Shown: piece after piece, positions 1-10,447 of the stretch
How positions within the stretch are numbered: the first letter of the stretch is position 1
Layout of the letters: each line of letters starts with the position of its first letter
NCBI GenBank assembly: GCA_003956705.1
Contig: QZCP01000132.1
Coordinates: 1 to 64,000, forward strand
DNA length: 64,000 nucleotides
Source: Brevipalpus yothersi
Taxonomy: Eukaryota > Arthropoda > Arachnida > Trombidiformes > Tenuipalpidae
Reading direction: 5' to 3'
The notes under the pieces: generated by a model
What the model was told of the DNA's origin: nothing
What the model saw: only the letters and a program-made list of their open reading frames with translations
Database searches by the model: none
Made by a program: the position numbers and the translations under genes

Positions 1-65
<65 letters not shown>
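1..65. repeat. (GA)n microsatellite at window edge
   Basis: An uninterrupted GA dinucleotide run opens the window and probably extends beyond it. It is the first of many such tracts. Positions 66-751, up to the first gene, hold no gene I can support. Confidence 0.95.
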
Positions 66-66
<1 letters not shown>

Positions 67-751
67 ATAATGATATGTATATCACAGATGCAATCTTTCT
101 CTGATTATAACCAGCATACTGTATCATTCGAATGAAGGCAGTTTTTACAATGTGGTGTTTCTGCAACAAGCTTCGTCTGATACATCTTCTCAAATGATGC
201 CTCGGTGTGATTAGAATATTTTTCATATGATCCAAGAGAATGATCTTGAGGTACTCATCAAATGGTCAATTGTCTTCACATCAAGATGGAAATGATTCCA
301 AGTTTTCCTTGCTGTATCAGAATTTCTGATAGACTGAAGTCGAAATATTATACACTCTGCGCGAGGTAAAAAAGAGCGTACATCTGTTGCTATCATAATG
401 AGCAAAGATAACAACAATATTTTTTTGAGGAGAAAAACTCCCACAACATCTATTTTTCCGAATATCGAGCAATCTACACCCAAAGAGATGCTACATCTAT
501 CTTTTTTACTCCCTCAAGCGGACTGGGTGATACGTGGACAACAAAATCACTCTATTGACAGCCTTTCCAATGTGTAAGTCGATAATGTTTCGAAATACCC
601 ATTTCGAAGAGAACGTTGAAGTTTGACTATGAAGCAGTAAATCAAGCTTCTAGCTTGTCTGTGACGATTTACAAGTGTCCTGCCATTTCATCAAATTCTA
701 CTTTTTTTATCTTTGATAATTCTCTAGTTGTTCATAAATATCAGATTGAAA

Positions 752-3700
752 ATGTGCGAAATTAAATATATGCAGAAAATCTCACTTAATTGTGATGAAT
801 TGATCAAAACAAATTTGACATGTCCAATTTGCTTGGATACATATGATCGATCTCACCACTTACCGAAACTATTGAGTCATTGCCACACCATTTGTATCAA
901 GTGTCTTGAAGGTGTTTTTACTCAATCCACTTCGGGAGATTTTTTTCTTTGTCCAATATGTCGAGGAAGAATAGATGTTCCGAGAGAAGGTATATCAGGA
1001 TTTCGGAACAATCCTTTTCTCATTCAAGTTCTGGATCAGATAGACAATTGTGAAGTGATACCAGAGTGTTCCAAACATCCGCTCGACGAATTACAATATT
1101 GTGAACCATGTGATGCCTTGTTTTGCGATTCGTGTGATGATGAATCCCATTGTAATAAAAATTCATCTGAACCCGAACATTCTGTGAGTACTGAAGTAGC
1201 TTTAAAAATTTGATTGGAATTTTTTCCGTAGCAGCAATATATTCATAAAGTTTTTCCAATAAAATAGATCACAACTCATTGATTTCTTTCCGCCCTGAAG
1301 TCCCAACGTTTTTCTTTAGCTATGAAACGGAAATCAAATACTCTAATTTGTCAAGCAGACAATTGGTTGTCTCGGCTCAATGATGCTGATAAAACAGTAA
1401 CTTTCGTGGAGGACAAAATTAAAGAGAGAAGTGATGCCGCATTGAAAAAAAACGATGCATTCTTCACGAAAATAAGAAGTCTATTGGATAAGCGTTGCCA
1501 AGAAGTTTCACTTTCAATACTTCAAGCTCGAAACAATGATCTCAAAACTTTACATGATCAAAGACTATGGATTGCTGGTGAAGAAGCAAAAGTTACAGCT
1601 GAGTTCAAGAGATTCAAACATCGAGGGGCAGTTGGGGAAGTGGCGAAAAAAATAGAAGAGCTCAATGGAAGAGTGGAATCAAAGAAAGATTTGCTGATTC
1701 CCAAAGAAAATTCCTTACGTTACCTTAAGGACAGAGTGATAGCTGAGAGTGCTATTAAGATAGCTATTGAAGGATGGGGCAGATTTCAAACAAGTAAAAT
1801 ATTACCCTCTCTCTGTGAGGCAAGACTTGTTAGTGGGTGTTTTGCTAAAATGTGGGGTTCGTTTACTATAGTTACCAAAGACTTTTTTGGTAATAATTGT
1901 AAATTAGATGATCTAGATGCAATTTGTGCAACTAAATCAGGTTTAGGTTTAAGCAATACAACACCTGGTTCATCCTTCTACGACGACGGAGGTGGTAACT
2001 ATAGCTCAGACTTTGGCCTATCTGAACCTGGTATTTATCAGTTGAAAGTGACCATTTTCGATTGTCCGATCAAAAATTATCCCTTGGAATTCGAGGTGAA
2101 AAAGTACGAGAACTCCATCTATAGCACTAACCAGCTAAGCAATAAAGGTGCATATTTGAGATCTTTGGGTGTGAAATTAACGGTCAATCAGAAAGAGGTT
2201 AAGATTGGTCCACATGAGTGGACTTTAGGAACAGAATCTGTCTTACCTCTGCGGCCAACTTATTGTCAAATTCTGGATGTAGAACCTATCTTTTTTGCAT
2301 CTCTTGACTGCTCTGATATTGCATGGATGTGTGATTTTTCCTCAGTCTGGAAAGTAAGTCTAGATAGAGGAAAGGAGAGAGTCACGAATGTTTTCTCTAT
2401 TTTGAGCTTCTGGGAAAGGCTTAAGTGTATTGAAATGGTCCCTGGTTATGACCTCTCATCACAACCGACCAAAATTGATAGCATTGATGCTGAACTACAG
2501 ACTACTACATGCTATATCAAAGAGGATATTGGGATTAAAGAAGCTCGATCTGAGGCTACATTCAGACGCAAATTCGAAAATTTAAGCCAAGTAAATGACA
2601 GTGTATTCAGTCCAACTTTCTTTGTCCGCAACTTACCATGGTGAGTTCATGATATTCAAACTTTTAATGGAGCTGACGAGATGATTTTGCGCTTGGGAAA
2701 TTTCAAACTATTCTGATAGCGTTTTCTCTCATTCTACATTGCTGACTTATTTTGATAATCTTTTACCCCGGAATCAGGCGAATTTTGGTGCAGCAACTAG
2801 AAACGGAGTCAGTTAAGACTCTAGGAGTAAATCTCTATTGTGATGGTTGCCCTGAATCCTCATATTGGTCCTGTAAAGCTGAGGCTGAATTTAGATTGAT
2901 ACGACAAAATGGTGATGAGCCATTGACGAGAAAATTTGGTCAAGCGAATGTTTTTGCGAAGAATCATCAAACTTGGGGATTCTCAGAGTTCGCAGATTGG
3001 AATGATGTCTTAGATCCAAGCAAAGGTTTCATCAAAGATGATTTGATTATTTTGGAAGTTTCTGTGTCTGCAGACACACCTCAAGGATGTAGGTAAGTAC
3101 TCAATGATATATTAATTCTTCTGACATTACTTGATACAAATCGCACCGCCCGCTACAATCCTGATCAACTTACCAACATTTCGACATTTCGTTTATTATT
3201 ATTTCTAGCAACAATTCCATGCAATACAATGGATACGTTCCTCTTGCGAAGCAAGGTTAGATTATTTTTCCTATAGTTTGGTCCAGAATCAACAACGGAA
3301 TCAGTTCACCTGGTTGTACTCATTTTGAAGGCAAGGGTACCCTCTTAGCTTGAATCAATTTTTTTACTCTCTTTTCTAGCTGCCAGGAGTGATTTGCTTC
3401 TACCCCAGATTCCATTTTTGTTTTCCAATGGAGCAAATGTTATCAACTCTTCAGGGTCCATGCCTAGACAAGATTTGAGTGTTCAATCCCTTCGAACCAT
3501 ATGGCTTGGAAGTTACCAAGGAACCGTCTATATTCTCTCAGCTGAAGATCAGAGTGTATACAGCTCCATCAAAATAAAACTTCCAGATTCTGTTGTCCAG
3601 ATAATTCATTTCAAAGACAAAGTTTTCATCGCTCTACTGAATGGTGAATGTTGCGTCTTTATCAGATCACAAGAAAATCTATGTTGGAACTTTTCAGAAT

Positions 3701-4455
3701 ATTTTTTGGTGGATATAAATGAGACGAGTTTAGCAGCGGAAAACACCCCATCATGTACTGATGAACCCAATTCATCGAAGACGTTTCCATCTACTGAAAT
3801 TCCAGAGGAATCGATGTCATCAAAAAGTGGATCCTCACTAGATGAACAAGATTTCGCCAAAAGTATTAGATGCATGGAGTCTGTAGGAGCCTCCATCTGG
3901 CTCGCTAGTCAAAACTCAATTTATATTCTAGATTGTGAAACTTTGAGGATCATCTCTCGATTCGATATCAATGATAGAACGGTTGGAATCAACAAGATGG
4001 TTGCAACAGAGGAATATGTTTGGTTTAGCTGTTCAAATAGAATCATTCAACTCTTCTCAGCCATTGAACCTTACGAAAAAGTTATGTCGATTGATATTCG
4101 GCCTGATCTGAAGAGAATGTTGATTCCAGCGCTGACCGACTCTGAGCTCGATTCTATTGCAAAGATCACAGCTTTGAAAGCCAGTAATAACCATCTTTGG
4201 GTAGGAACAGCAGCTGGTATAATTCTTATCATCCCGTATAAATTCACTCCATCTGAGTCGAAATGCGATCTATCCCAGGCTCAACTTTCTCTTCATGGAT
4301 TTGGAGGAGAGGTAATGTTTTTTTTCAAGCTCAAGAATGGAATGATGAGTGTAGGTCCTGGCTATCGAGACCTTATGATAGACCCAGATGCTGGCAAATA
4401 TTGCATTTTTGACATAGGTCGTCCTCATATAATCGTTTGGGAAGAAAATAAGTGA
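752..4455 (+). CDS. Chimeric TRIM-like protein: RING, B-box, coiled coil, filamin-like, MATH, beta-propeller
   Basis: Proposed exons are 752-1183, 1301-2640, 2778-3092, 3209-3255 and 3380-4455, about 1069 aa. All junctions are GT-AG with matching phases 0, 2, 2 and 1. The ATG at 752 was chosen; 770 is an alternative that aligns better with the paralogues. A C3HC4 RING begins at residue 24 (CPIC ... CPICRG), a B-box lies near 105-143, and a coiled coil spans about 160-300. A filamin-like domain follows at about 315-410, then roughly 140 unassigned residues. The MATH domain (about 560-695) carries USP7-like strings such as VFSPTFFVRNLPW, YWSCKAEAEF and WGFSEFADWNDV. The last about 355 residues resemble the C-terminal propeller of JIP3/JIP4 and ARHGEF17 (IWLGSYQGTVYI, NHLWVGTAAGIILIIP, PHIIVWEENK). 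The RING implies E3 ubiquitin ligase activity; targets are unknown. Whether one transcript spans everything is an inference. The propeller could instead be a separate gene starting at ATG 3460. Confidence 0.7.
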
Positions 4456-4501
4456 ATTCTATAATAATACAACTATTTCTCTAAAGATGAAAAGAAAGTT
4501 C

Positions 4502-4507
4502 AATAAA
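4502..4507 (+). terminator. Candidate poly(A) signal AATAAA
   Basis: A canonical hexamer lies 46 nt after the stop of the chimeric TRIM-like gene. It fits 3'-end formation for the whole 752-4455 unit. Confidence 0.5.
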
Positions 4508-5945
4508 CTCAATGAATGTTGCATTGTGGGCTATATCATGCATCTAATAATTTTTCACTTTTCGACTGAGCGCCCATGGAGGGGAAGGAAAGGGGTAGGA
4601 CATCTAAATATTAGCAAAGTGAAGGAAGAAATAGATCCATCCCCATGGGAAGAATAAAAAAGGAATGGACCGAGAAAGGGGTAGAAAGAGAGAGATCCTA
4701 AAGGGTTCTAGAAAGAATAGGAATTATCTCACCTCAAATGACCGTTTTCAAACGGGCTTCTCTGCCTGTCTCATATCTATTTATTTTTCGCTCCCCGCAT
4801 TAGGTAGTTCATCGTTATGGGTCGATAATACTGAGCTCTATTCAGCTCTATTCTTAATTAGCAAATTAGTTCTCTAATCGAAGTGAACAAAGCAGATCAA
4901 AGCGTATGTGCTGGTGGCTATTCAAAAAGCAGCCAACACTTCTAATTTAACAGTTAAATTTTCTCTCGATGATCTACAAGTAACGCTCTGCATGGAGGTT
5001 TCGTAATAAGAGCTCATCAAAATTTAGTAAAATTACAGCAATGAAAGCAAGCTAGGATTGTCTTTGGGAAGGGACAAGAAAAATAAGTTTTGAACATTTT
5101 TATGTGCATTCAGCCTCAAGATCTGACAGTTTTTTCACCTCCTTCATGTCAGGTTGCCATGCAGCTTAAAAACAACTACCATGTCAAACTTATCAGATTT
5201 TTCCTAGGAGTGATAGCTCCACTTATGGGACTAGAGAGTTGAATCTGGATGGAATTAGGAAGAAAGTAGGTAGTGTCAGAGGTCAACAGAGACAGTTCGA
5301 GCTACCTTAGAGTGGAAGAGAGTGGATGCTAACTGAGGATGAGAAATTATCTCGCTCAAGAGGGACTATCAGAGTTTTCATTTCCAAATGAAATAGAAAC
5401 ATTCCGAGTGTCAGTGAAAAATGAACAATATTTTGTTGATCAAGAGAGATACTCGTTCATCTGAACAGTTAAAAAGGCTAAGGAAAGAGCAATGCAGTCG
5501 ACTGTAGAGACCATTATCATCGAAAAGTGGATTTTTGAGAGTGTAAGTAGTTCCTATCCAGCATACATATCGTTTGGAGATCGATTCAGGGCTTTTTTCC
5601 GTATAATCAATTTGTTTTGATTTTTACTTGAGATTTATTTTTTTACTGTAAATATTGCTAATTCAGAGAAAACTCTTCTACACAACTTGGTACTTAATCG
5701 AAATTTTGCACCAGGCAAGTCAAAATCGGCCTCAACGGAGCAGCTCACAAACACGAGTTGCTCAAAGCGGGAAAACTTACGAGTCTTAAGTTACGACTCA
5801 TGAAGTAAGAGTGAAGAGAGTTGATTACCTTTTAAGAATCTTGAGTTAAGATGTGTCTCGGACAAGTTTTGTGATCTGATATCCATGAAAATATCTTTGT
5901 CAGTTTTATCTCTTCTTCCTGTTGATTGAATAATTTTAATCCATA
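4508..5945. other. Intergenic stretch, no gene recognised
   Basis: Between the chimeric gene and the first short RING gene. I found no ORF with recognisable protein features, and the 70-residue ORF at 4665-4877 has no domain. The last about 210 bp hold an element shared with the promoter of the paralogue at 8603. Confidence 0.5.
5738..5768 (+). promoter_or_regulatory. Upstream element shared between short RING genes
   Basis: The motif GGAGCAGCTCA followed by GAGTTGCTCA lies about 208 bp before the ATG at 5946. A closely similar GGAGCAGCGCATGAGTTGCTCA lies at 8417-8438, about 186 bp before the paralogue start at 8603. Each copy contains the inverted pair GAGCA/TGCTC. It may simply be residual homology from the duplication. 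Confidence 0.3.
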
Positions 5946-7486
5946 ATGATTACACTTGAAGAGAGAGTGTCCATCAATTACAAAGAATTGGTTAAAGAGC
6001 TTTTAACTTGTGGAACGTGCTTGAATGCTTATGATCAATCTCTTCATTCACCCAAATCACTCCACTGTGGCCATACATTGTGTGCAGAATGTCTCGAAAA
6101 ATATTGTGCTCTACCAGAAACAGTGGAATCGGGACATTTTCTCTGTTCAATGTGTCGTGAAGAAAACGAAATCGAGAATGGATTTAATGCTGACTTCCGA
6201 ACGAACCAGCTTCTTGATCTAATCAATCGTCAGGGTCGCGAAGTGATTCCAAGATGTTCTGATCACTCACCCCTAGAATTATTTTTCTGTGAAACTTGTG
6301 ATACATTGTTCTGCGGTCTCTGTGATAATGATTCACACGATGATCAAAAACCTAAAAAACATAAACACAAGGTAAGCAAACTGACATCTGAAACACAACT
6401 GAAGTTTTCCATTTTTTCAACCTTGCCTTGCTATCGACCTATTAAGATATTTTTGATAATTTCTGTCGAATCTTCAAATTATGCATCTTTCTCTCTGTCC
6501 TACCTCATGAGAAAAGCGTAGATTTCTTGCAAATTTTCCTCCTTAAATGATATTGGAAACAAAAATTGAAAATTACTCGAGTTAAAGAAGCGCATTCTAA
6601 AATTCTCAAAATTTACTTGTAGGATTTTACTTACGAATATTTGACTACGAATTCACCTTTAACCCATTTTACTGATTCTGTTCAAAGTTCAAAGTAATTT
6701 TAGTCCCTGAGATCTCAGCGAGTTATCTATGGAAATTTTATCAGTTAGGCTTTTGCCCAGCAAGCAATAAAGAACTGTAATAGAAAGAAAGCTAATATTC
6801 TCGTTGTGAGCGTTCAGGCTTTATTACCCAGCTTCTCTAGTGTTTCGATGGTTTCACACGATTTCAGCTCCTTGGTTTACTTCTATTGCTTTTAGCTACT
6901 GATCTTTGAGTTTCATTTACGTGATAATTTTCGCAATGCAATTCATCGAATCTCGGCTTATTTTTTTCATTAATTCTGTACTTTTAATCTTTCCTAGGTT
7001 ATCCTATCATCGGCTGCAATAAAACGAAAATTAGCAGTCATACATATCGAAGCTGAGCAATGCATCGCAAAACTGGAAGAGGCTGACAAGAATATAACTT
7101 CTGAAATAGATAAGCTGAAGCTCAATGTTGAAAAGGTTTCTATCGATATTGAAAAATCATTCGAAGAGATGAAAAAGTTGATGGACGTTCGAAAAAACGA
7201 TTTGCTGGCATCGGCGAACAAAATACATGAAGATAAGTTGGAAATTCTACAAAACCAATTGAAAATGATCAGTAAAGAGCGGTCGAAAGTTGTGACTGAA
7301 TTCAAGGAATTCAAGTTTCAAGGAGACATGGGTGATATAGCCAATAAGATGAAAGAACTTCAAGTGGTTATAGAGTCTGTGGGCAGTTTACTGGATCCTA
7401 GAGAAAAAAGTTCAATCAACTACAACATTGAAAACCTTAACATGAAAGATGCTATTCAAACTTATGGAGCTGTACGATCAAGTTGA
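5946..7486 (+). CDS. Short TRIM-like RING/B-box/coiled-coil protein, copy 2
   Basis: Exons are 5946-6371 and 6998-7486, phase 0, with donor AAG|gtaagc and acceptor ttcctag|GTT, giving 304 aa. The RING (residues 22-76) reads LTCGTCLNAYDQ, then CGHTLCAEC, then CSMCREEN. The B-box (about 100-142) includes RCSDHSPLELFFCETCDTLF. A Lys/Glu-rich coiled coil fills about 155-270. It should be a RING-type ubiquitin ligase or a regulator that oligomerises through the coiled coil. It ends just after the coiled coil, before the position where the gene at 752 continues into its filamin-like domain. The nearest relative is the gene at 8603, with an almost identical first 20 residues. The 626-bp intron is long for this cluster. 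Target and pathway cannot be read from sequence. Confidence 0.85.
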
Positions 7487-8032
7487 TGAAATAATCTCTG
7501 CATTTAAACCTATAACTTTTCTTGCAAGTTATTTCCTTCGATTAAGAGGAATTCAAACTGTTCTTGTTCGAAAAACTGACCAAACTGTGGGTAGCTGTCA
7601 ATTTTTTCCTTTGTGATCTTCCAGTTTCAACGATCATCGGAACAAATTAATGAGAATTCTTCAAGATTTGACCACTTTTGTCCCACTGTATTCTCCTATC
7701 TGGCTTAAGTCTCTCAAACTATAGATTTGTATCACTCTAAATGTCCTGCCCTAGCCTGACGAGTAGTCGAAATATTTCCAGACGAAAAGAGCATTAATTT
7801 GCTCTTCTGTGATGTTCGATGAAGATCAATTCTCGTAGAGCATCTTTATGGCAGGACGGTTGAATAACCCATCTTGAGACTGCTCAAGCAATCGAGAGAT
7901 AGTACCAGCACAGTATTACAAAACTATCGGTGTTTCTTCCATTCTTTTTGTCTTCTTTATCTTCCGATAAACTGTATCTAACTGTCAGTTCGATTTTCAA
8001 AAAGTTGTTATCTTGTGTTTGAAATCTATGAA
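7487..8032. other. Intergenic stretch, no gene recognised
   Basis: 546 bp between copy 2 and the decayed copy. I see no coding potential and no filamin or MATH remnants. Confidence 0.5.
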
Positions 8033-8310
8033 ATGGTCAATGTAGAAGAGTTAGTGATGGTTAATCACAAAGATTCATCTCGGCTCTTGACTTGTGTGAT
8101 ACTTGAGTTCCTATGATCAGTCCCAGTATAAGCCTTAACTTTGGACTTACTGACAGCTCGTTGTGTGTCTCATGTCTTGAACAATTTTGTACCAAAGCAG
8201 GTGAAGAAGTATCAGATTTTTTTCCTGTCCAATTTGTCGTGTTGAGATCCATGTTCCTCGTGGTACAGATCTGCATTCCCGAGTGATTTTAAATCGAATC
8301 GTAAGATCGT
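8033..8310 (+). pseudogene. Decayed RING exon of the TRIM-like family
   Basis: The start ATGGTCAATGTAGAAGAG parallels the start of the gene at 10448 (ATGGTCACTTTAGAAGAA). Homology continues through a CLEQFCTK-like segment and the second RING half (CCTGTCCAATTTGTCG, then VEIHVPRG against VEVHVPED), ending near 8310. The reading frame is broken: the first-frame translation stops after about 27 codons, and the cysteine-rich CxxC of the RING start is lost through substitutions and a shift. No B-box or coiled-coil exon follows before the next gene. It is most similar to copy 4, so it is a separate ancestral copy and not part of copy 3. Confidence 0.8.
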
Positions 8311-8602
8311 AAGAATTGAGGACCTCTTAAAGTCTATGGAATTTTTCCCATAAATCACAAATGAAGTTCGATCTTTTTTATTCTGAATTCCTTTTCCAAT
8401 CGTTATCAATGGTAATGGAGCAGCGCATGAGTTGCTCAGAGAGAAACAGACGAATCATTGTGCAAGATTGGAGCAACGTTCGTTACTTTTTGTTTACTTG
8501 AAATACTTTTCAGATAAGTTTTATGATTTGCTTCCTTGATTAAGGTCACATCTTTGACAGTTTTACCCTTCTTATTCGTTGAGGGAATAATTTTGGATCA
8601 TA

Positions 8603-9588
8603 ATGATCACACTTGAAGAGAGAGTGTCCATCAATTACAAAGAATTGATTAAAGAGCTATTGACCTGTGGAATGTGCTACAATGCTTATGATCAAGCTCT
8701 TCATTCACCCAAATTACTGCGCTGTGGTCATACATCCTGTGAAGCTTGTCTGGACGAATACACTAATTATTCTTTATCAGGAGCATCGAGATCTTTTTCC
8801 TGTCCAATGTGTCGAGAAGAAAACGAAATCAAGATTGGATTTACGGCTGACTTCCGAACAAACCAGCTTCTTGACCTAATCAATCGTCAGGGTCGTGAAG
8901 TGATTCCAAGATGCTCTGATCATCCTTCACAAGAACTATTTTTCTGTGAACCTTGCGACACATTATTCTGTAGCCTGTGTGATAATATTTCTCACGATAA
9001 CCAGAAATCGAATAGCCAGGAACACAAGGTAAGCAAGTAAACATCCGGAACATACCTGAGCCGGACCATAGATTGATTTTTTTGTTTGGCTTCCATCAGG
9101 TCATCCTGTCATCAGTAATTATAAAGCGAGACACAGGAGCTCTATCTCATAAAGCCAACCAATGTATCATGAATTTAGAGGAAGCCCATGAGAGTGTGGC
9201 CTCTGAAATAGAAATGCTTGGTTATAATGCCAAAAGAGTTGAGGCTGATATTGATGAGTCATTCGAAATGATGAGAAAATTGATGGAGGATCGAAAAGAA
9301 GAACTAGTGGCATCGGCTAAAAGGATTCATGAAGACAAATTAGAAATCTTGGAGACCCAGTTGAGGATGATTGAGAAAGAAAAGACTAAAGTCAAGAATG
9401 AATACAAAGGGTTCAAATTTCAAGGAGACATGGCCGATATAACGAATAAAATGAAAGAACTCAATGCCATTACAGAATCTGTGTCCAGCTTACTGAAGCC
9501 AAGAGAAAAATGTTCTATGCACTTCGATATCAAGGGTTCAATCACGGACGATGTCATCCGAAATCATGGAACTGTCCGACCAAATTGA
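8603..9588 (+). CDS. Short TRIM-like RING/B-box/coiled-coil protein, copy 3
   Basis: Exons are 8603-9028 and 9100-9588, phase 0, separated by a 71-bp intron, giving 304 aa. Both exon lengths match copy 2 exactly (426 and 489 bp). The RING reads LTCGMCYNAYDQ, then CGHTSCEACLDE, then CPMCREEN. The B-box includes RCSDHPSQELFFCEPCDTLF. The coiled coil covers about 155-270 and the protein ends in HGTVRPN. The 5' flank also matches copy 2 around the ATG (ATAATGATCACACTTGAAG), so the duplication included the promoter. A RING ligase or ligase-like scaffold is the likely role; substrates are unknown. Confidence 0.87.
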
Positions 9589-10447
9589 AGATTTTCTTGC
9601 CCACATTACTTTCGAGTTGTCAACTTTCTTATTAATCTGTTCGATTTAGCTATCACCAGCTTTATGCATTTCGGTTCAAAAAACATTTTTTGAATCGTGA
9701 TCACCATCGATCTCCTTCTCTGAGAGTTTCTAAGTTTTAGTTCAAAAAAATCCATGAAAATTTCTCTACCACCATGAAATTTCCGCTCGTTTTAATGACC
9801 TCTACGGAGTGATCATTTCTAATCATTACCTCATCTGTCAATATCCACTCTCCAGGTACAATCAAATCAGAAATTCTTCTTCCACTAGAGATCAAGAACA
9901 AGAGAAGTATAATGAACATTGGATATCCCAACAAAATGAGCAGCTCACAGTCTTCTGGATAATCCATGTTATTTGAATCTGAATTCGAATTTGAATTTAC
10001 TTTGCTGAAGTCTCAGTGAGGAGTTGCGCAATTTTTAATAAAATTGTTCTCCAATTTATAACACAACTAACATTTGTCTCATTTTCTCAACAAAGAAGGA
10101 ACAGGAGCTAAAACCTAGATCCACTGAGTGAATGGCCAAGAACGAATATAAAATCAGAATTGATAATCGAAAAAATTTTGTATCATGAGTATCGATATGC
10201 TCATCCATGATGCGCGGCGGGATTCGATTCTTTTGGAGCTGCGTTCCTAACGGAAAGATCGTTCAATGATCCATCTTGACAGAGAGCTCAGAGGATTGAA
10301 AAGCCCTTATCGGTATCGCTAGCAAAAGAGTTTGCATTTACTTCGTCTTTTGTTTTTTCTTTTCACCTAAAAATTAAATTTGATTTGATTTAATTTTGAT
10401 AGACTTATTTTGTTCCCATTGTGAATTGAGATCATCCGATTTGAAAG
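9589..10447. other. Intergenic stretch between copies 3 and 4
   Basis: 859 bp with no supported gene. A minus-strand 76-residue ORF at 9737-9967 contains one hydrophobic segment but nothing recognisable. Confidence 0.45.

Noticed and set aside
223..483. Minus-strand 86-residue ORF with a hydrophobic stretch
   Set aside because: No recognisable domain, biased position next to a repeat, and no promoter or splice support.
3277..3336. Extra 60-nt exon in the chimeric gene
   Set aside because: It would require a 21-nt intron, below any usual animal minimum. Kept only as an alternative in the findings.
9737..9967. Minus-strand 76-residue ORF with one hydrophobic helix
   Set aside because: Isolated, no family resemblance, and ordinary for AT-rich DNA. 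Nothing else supports a gene.
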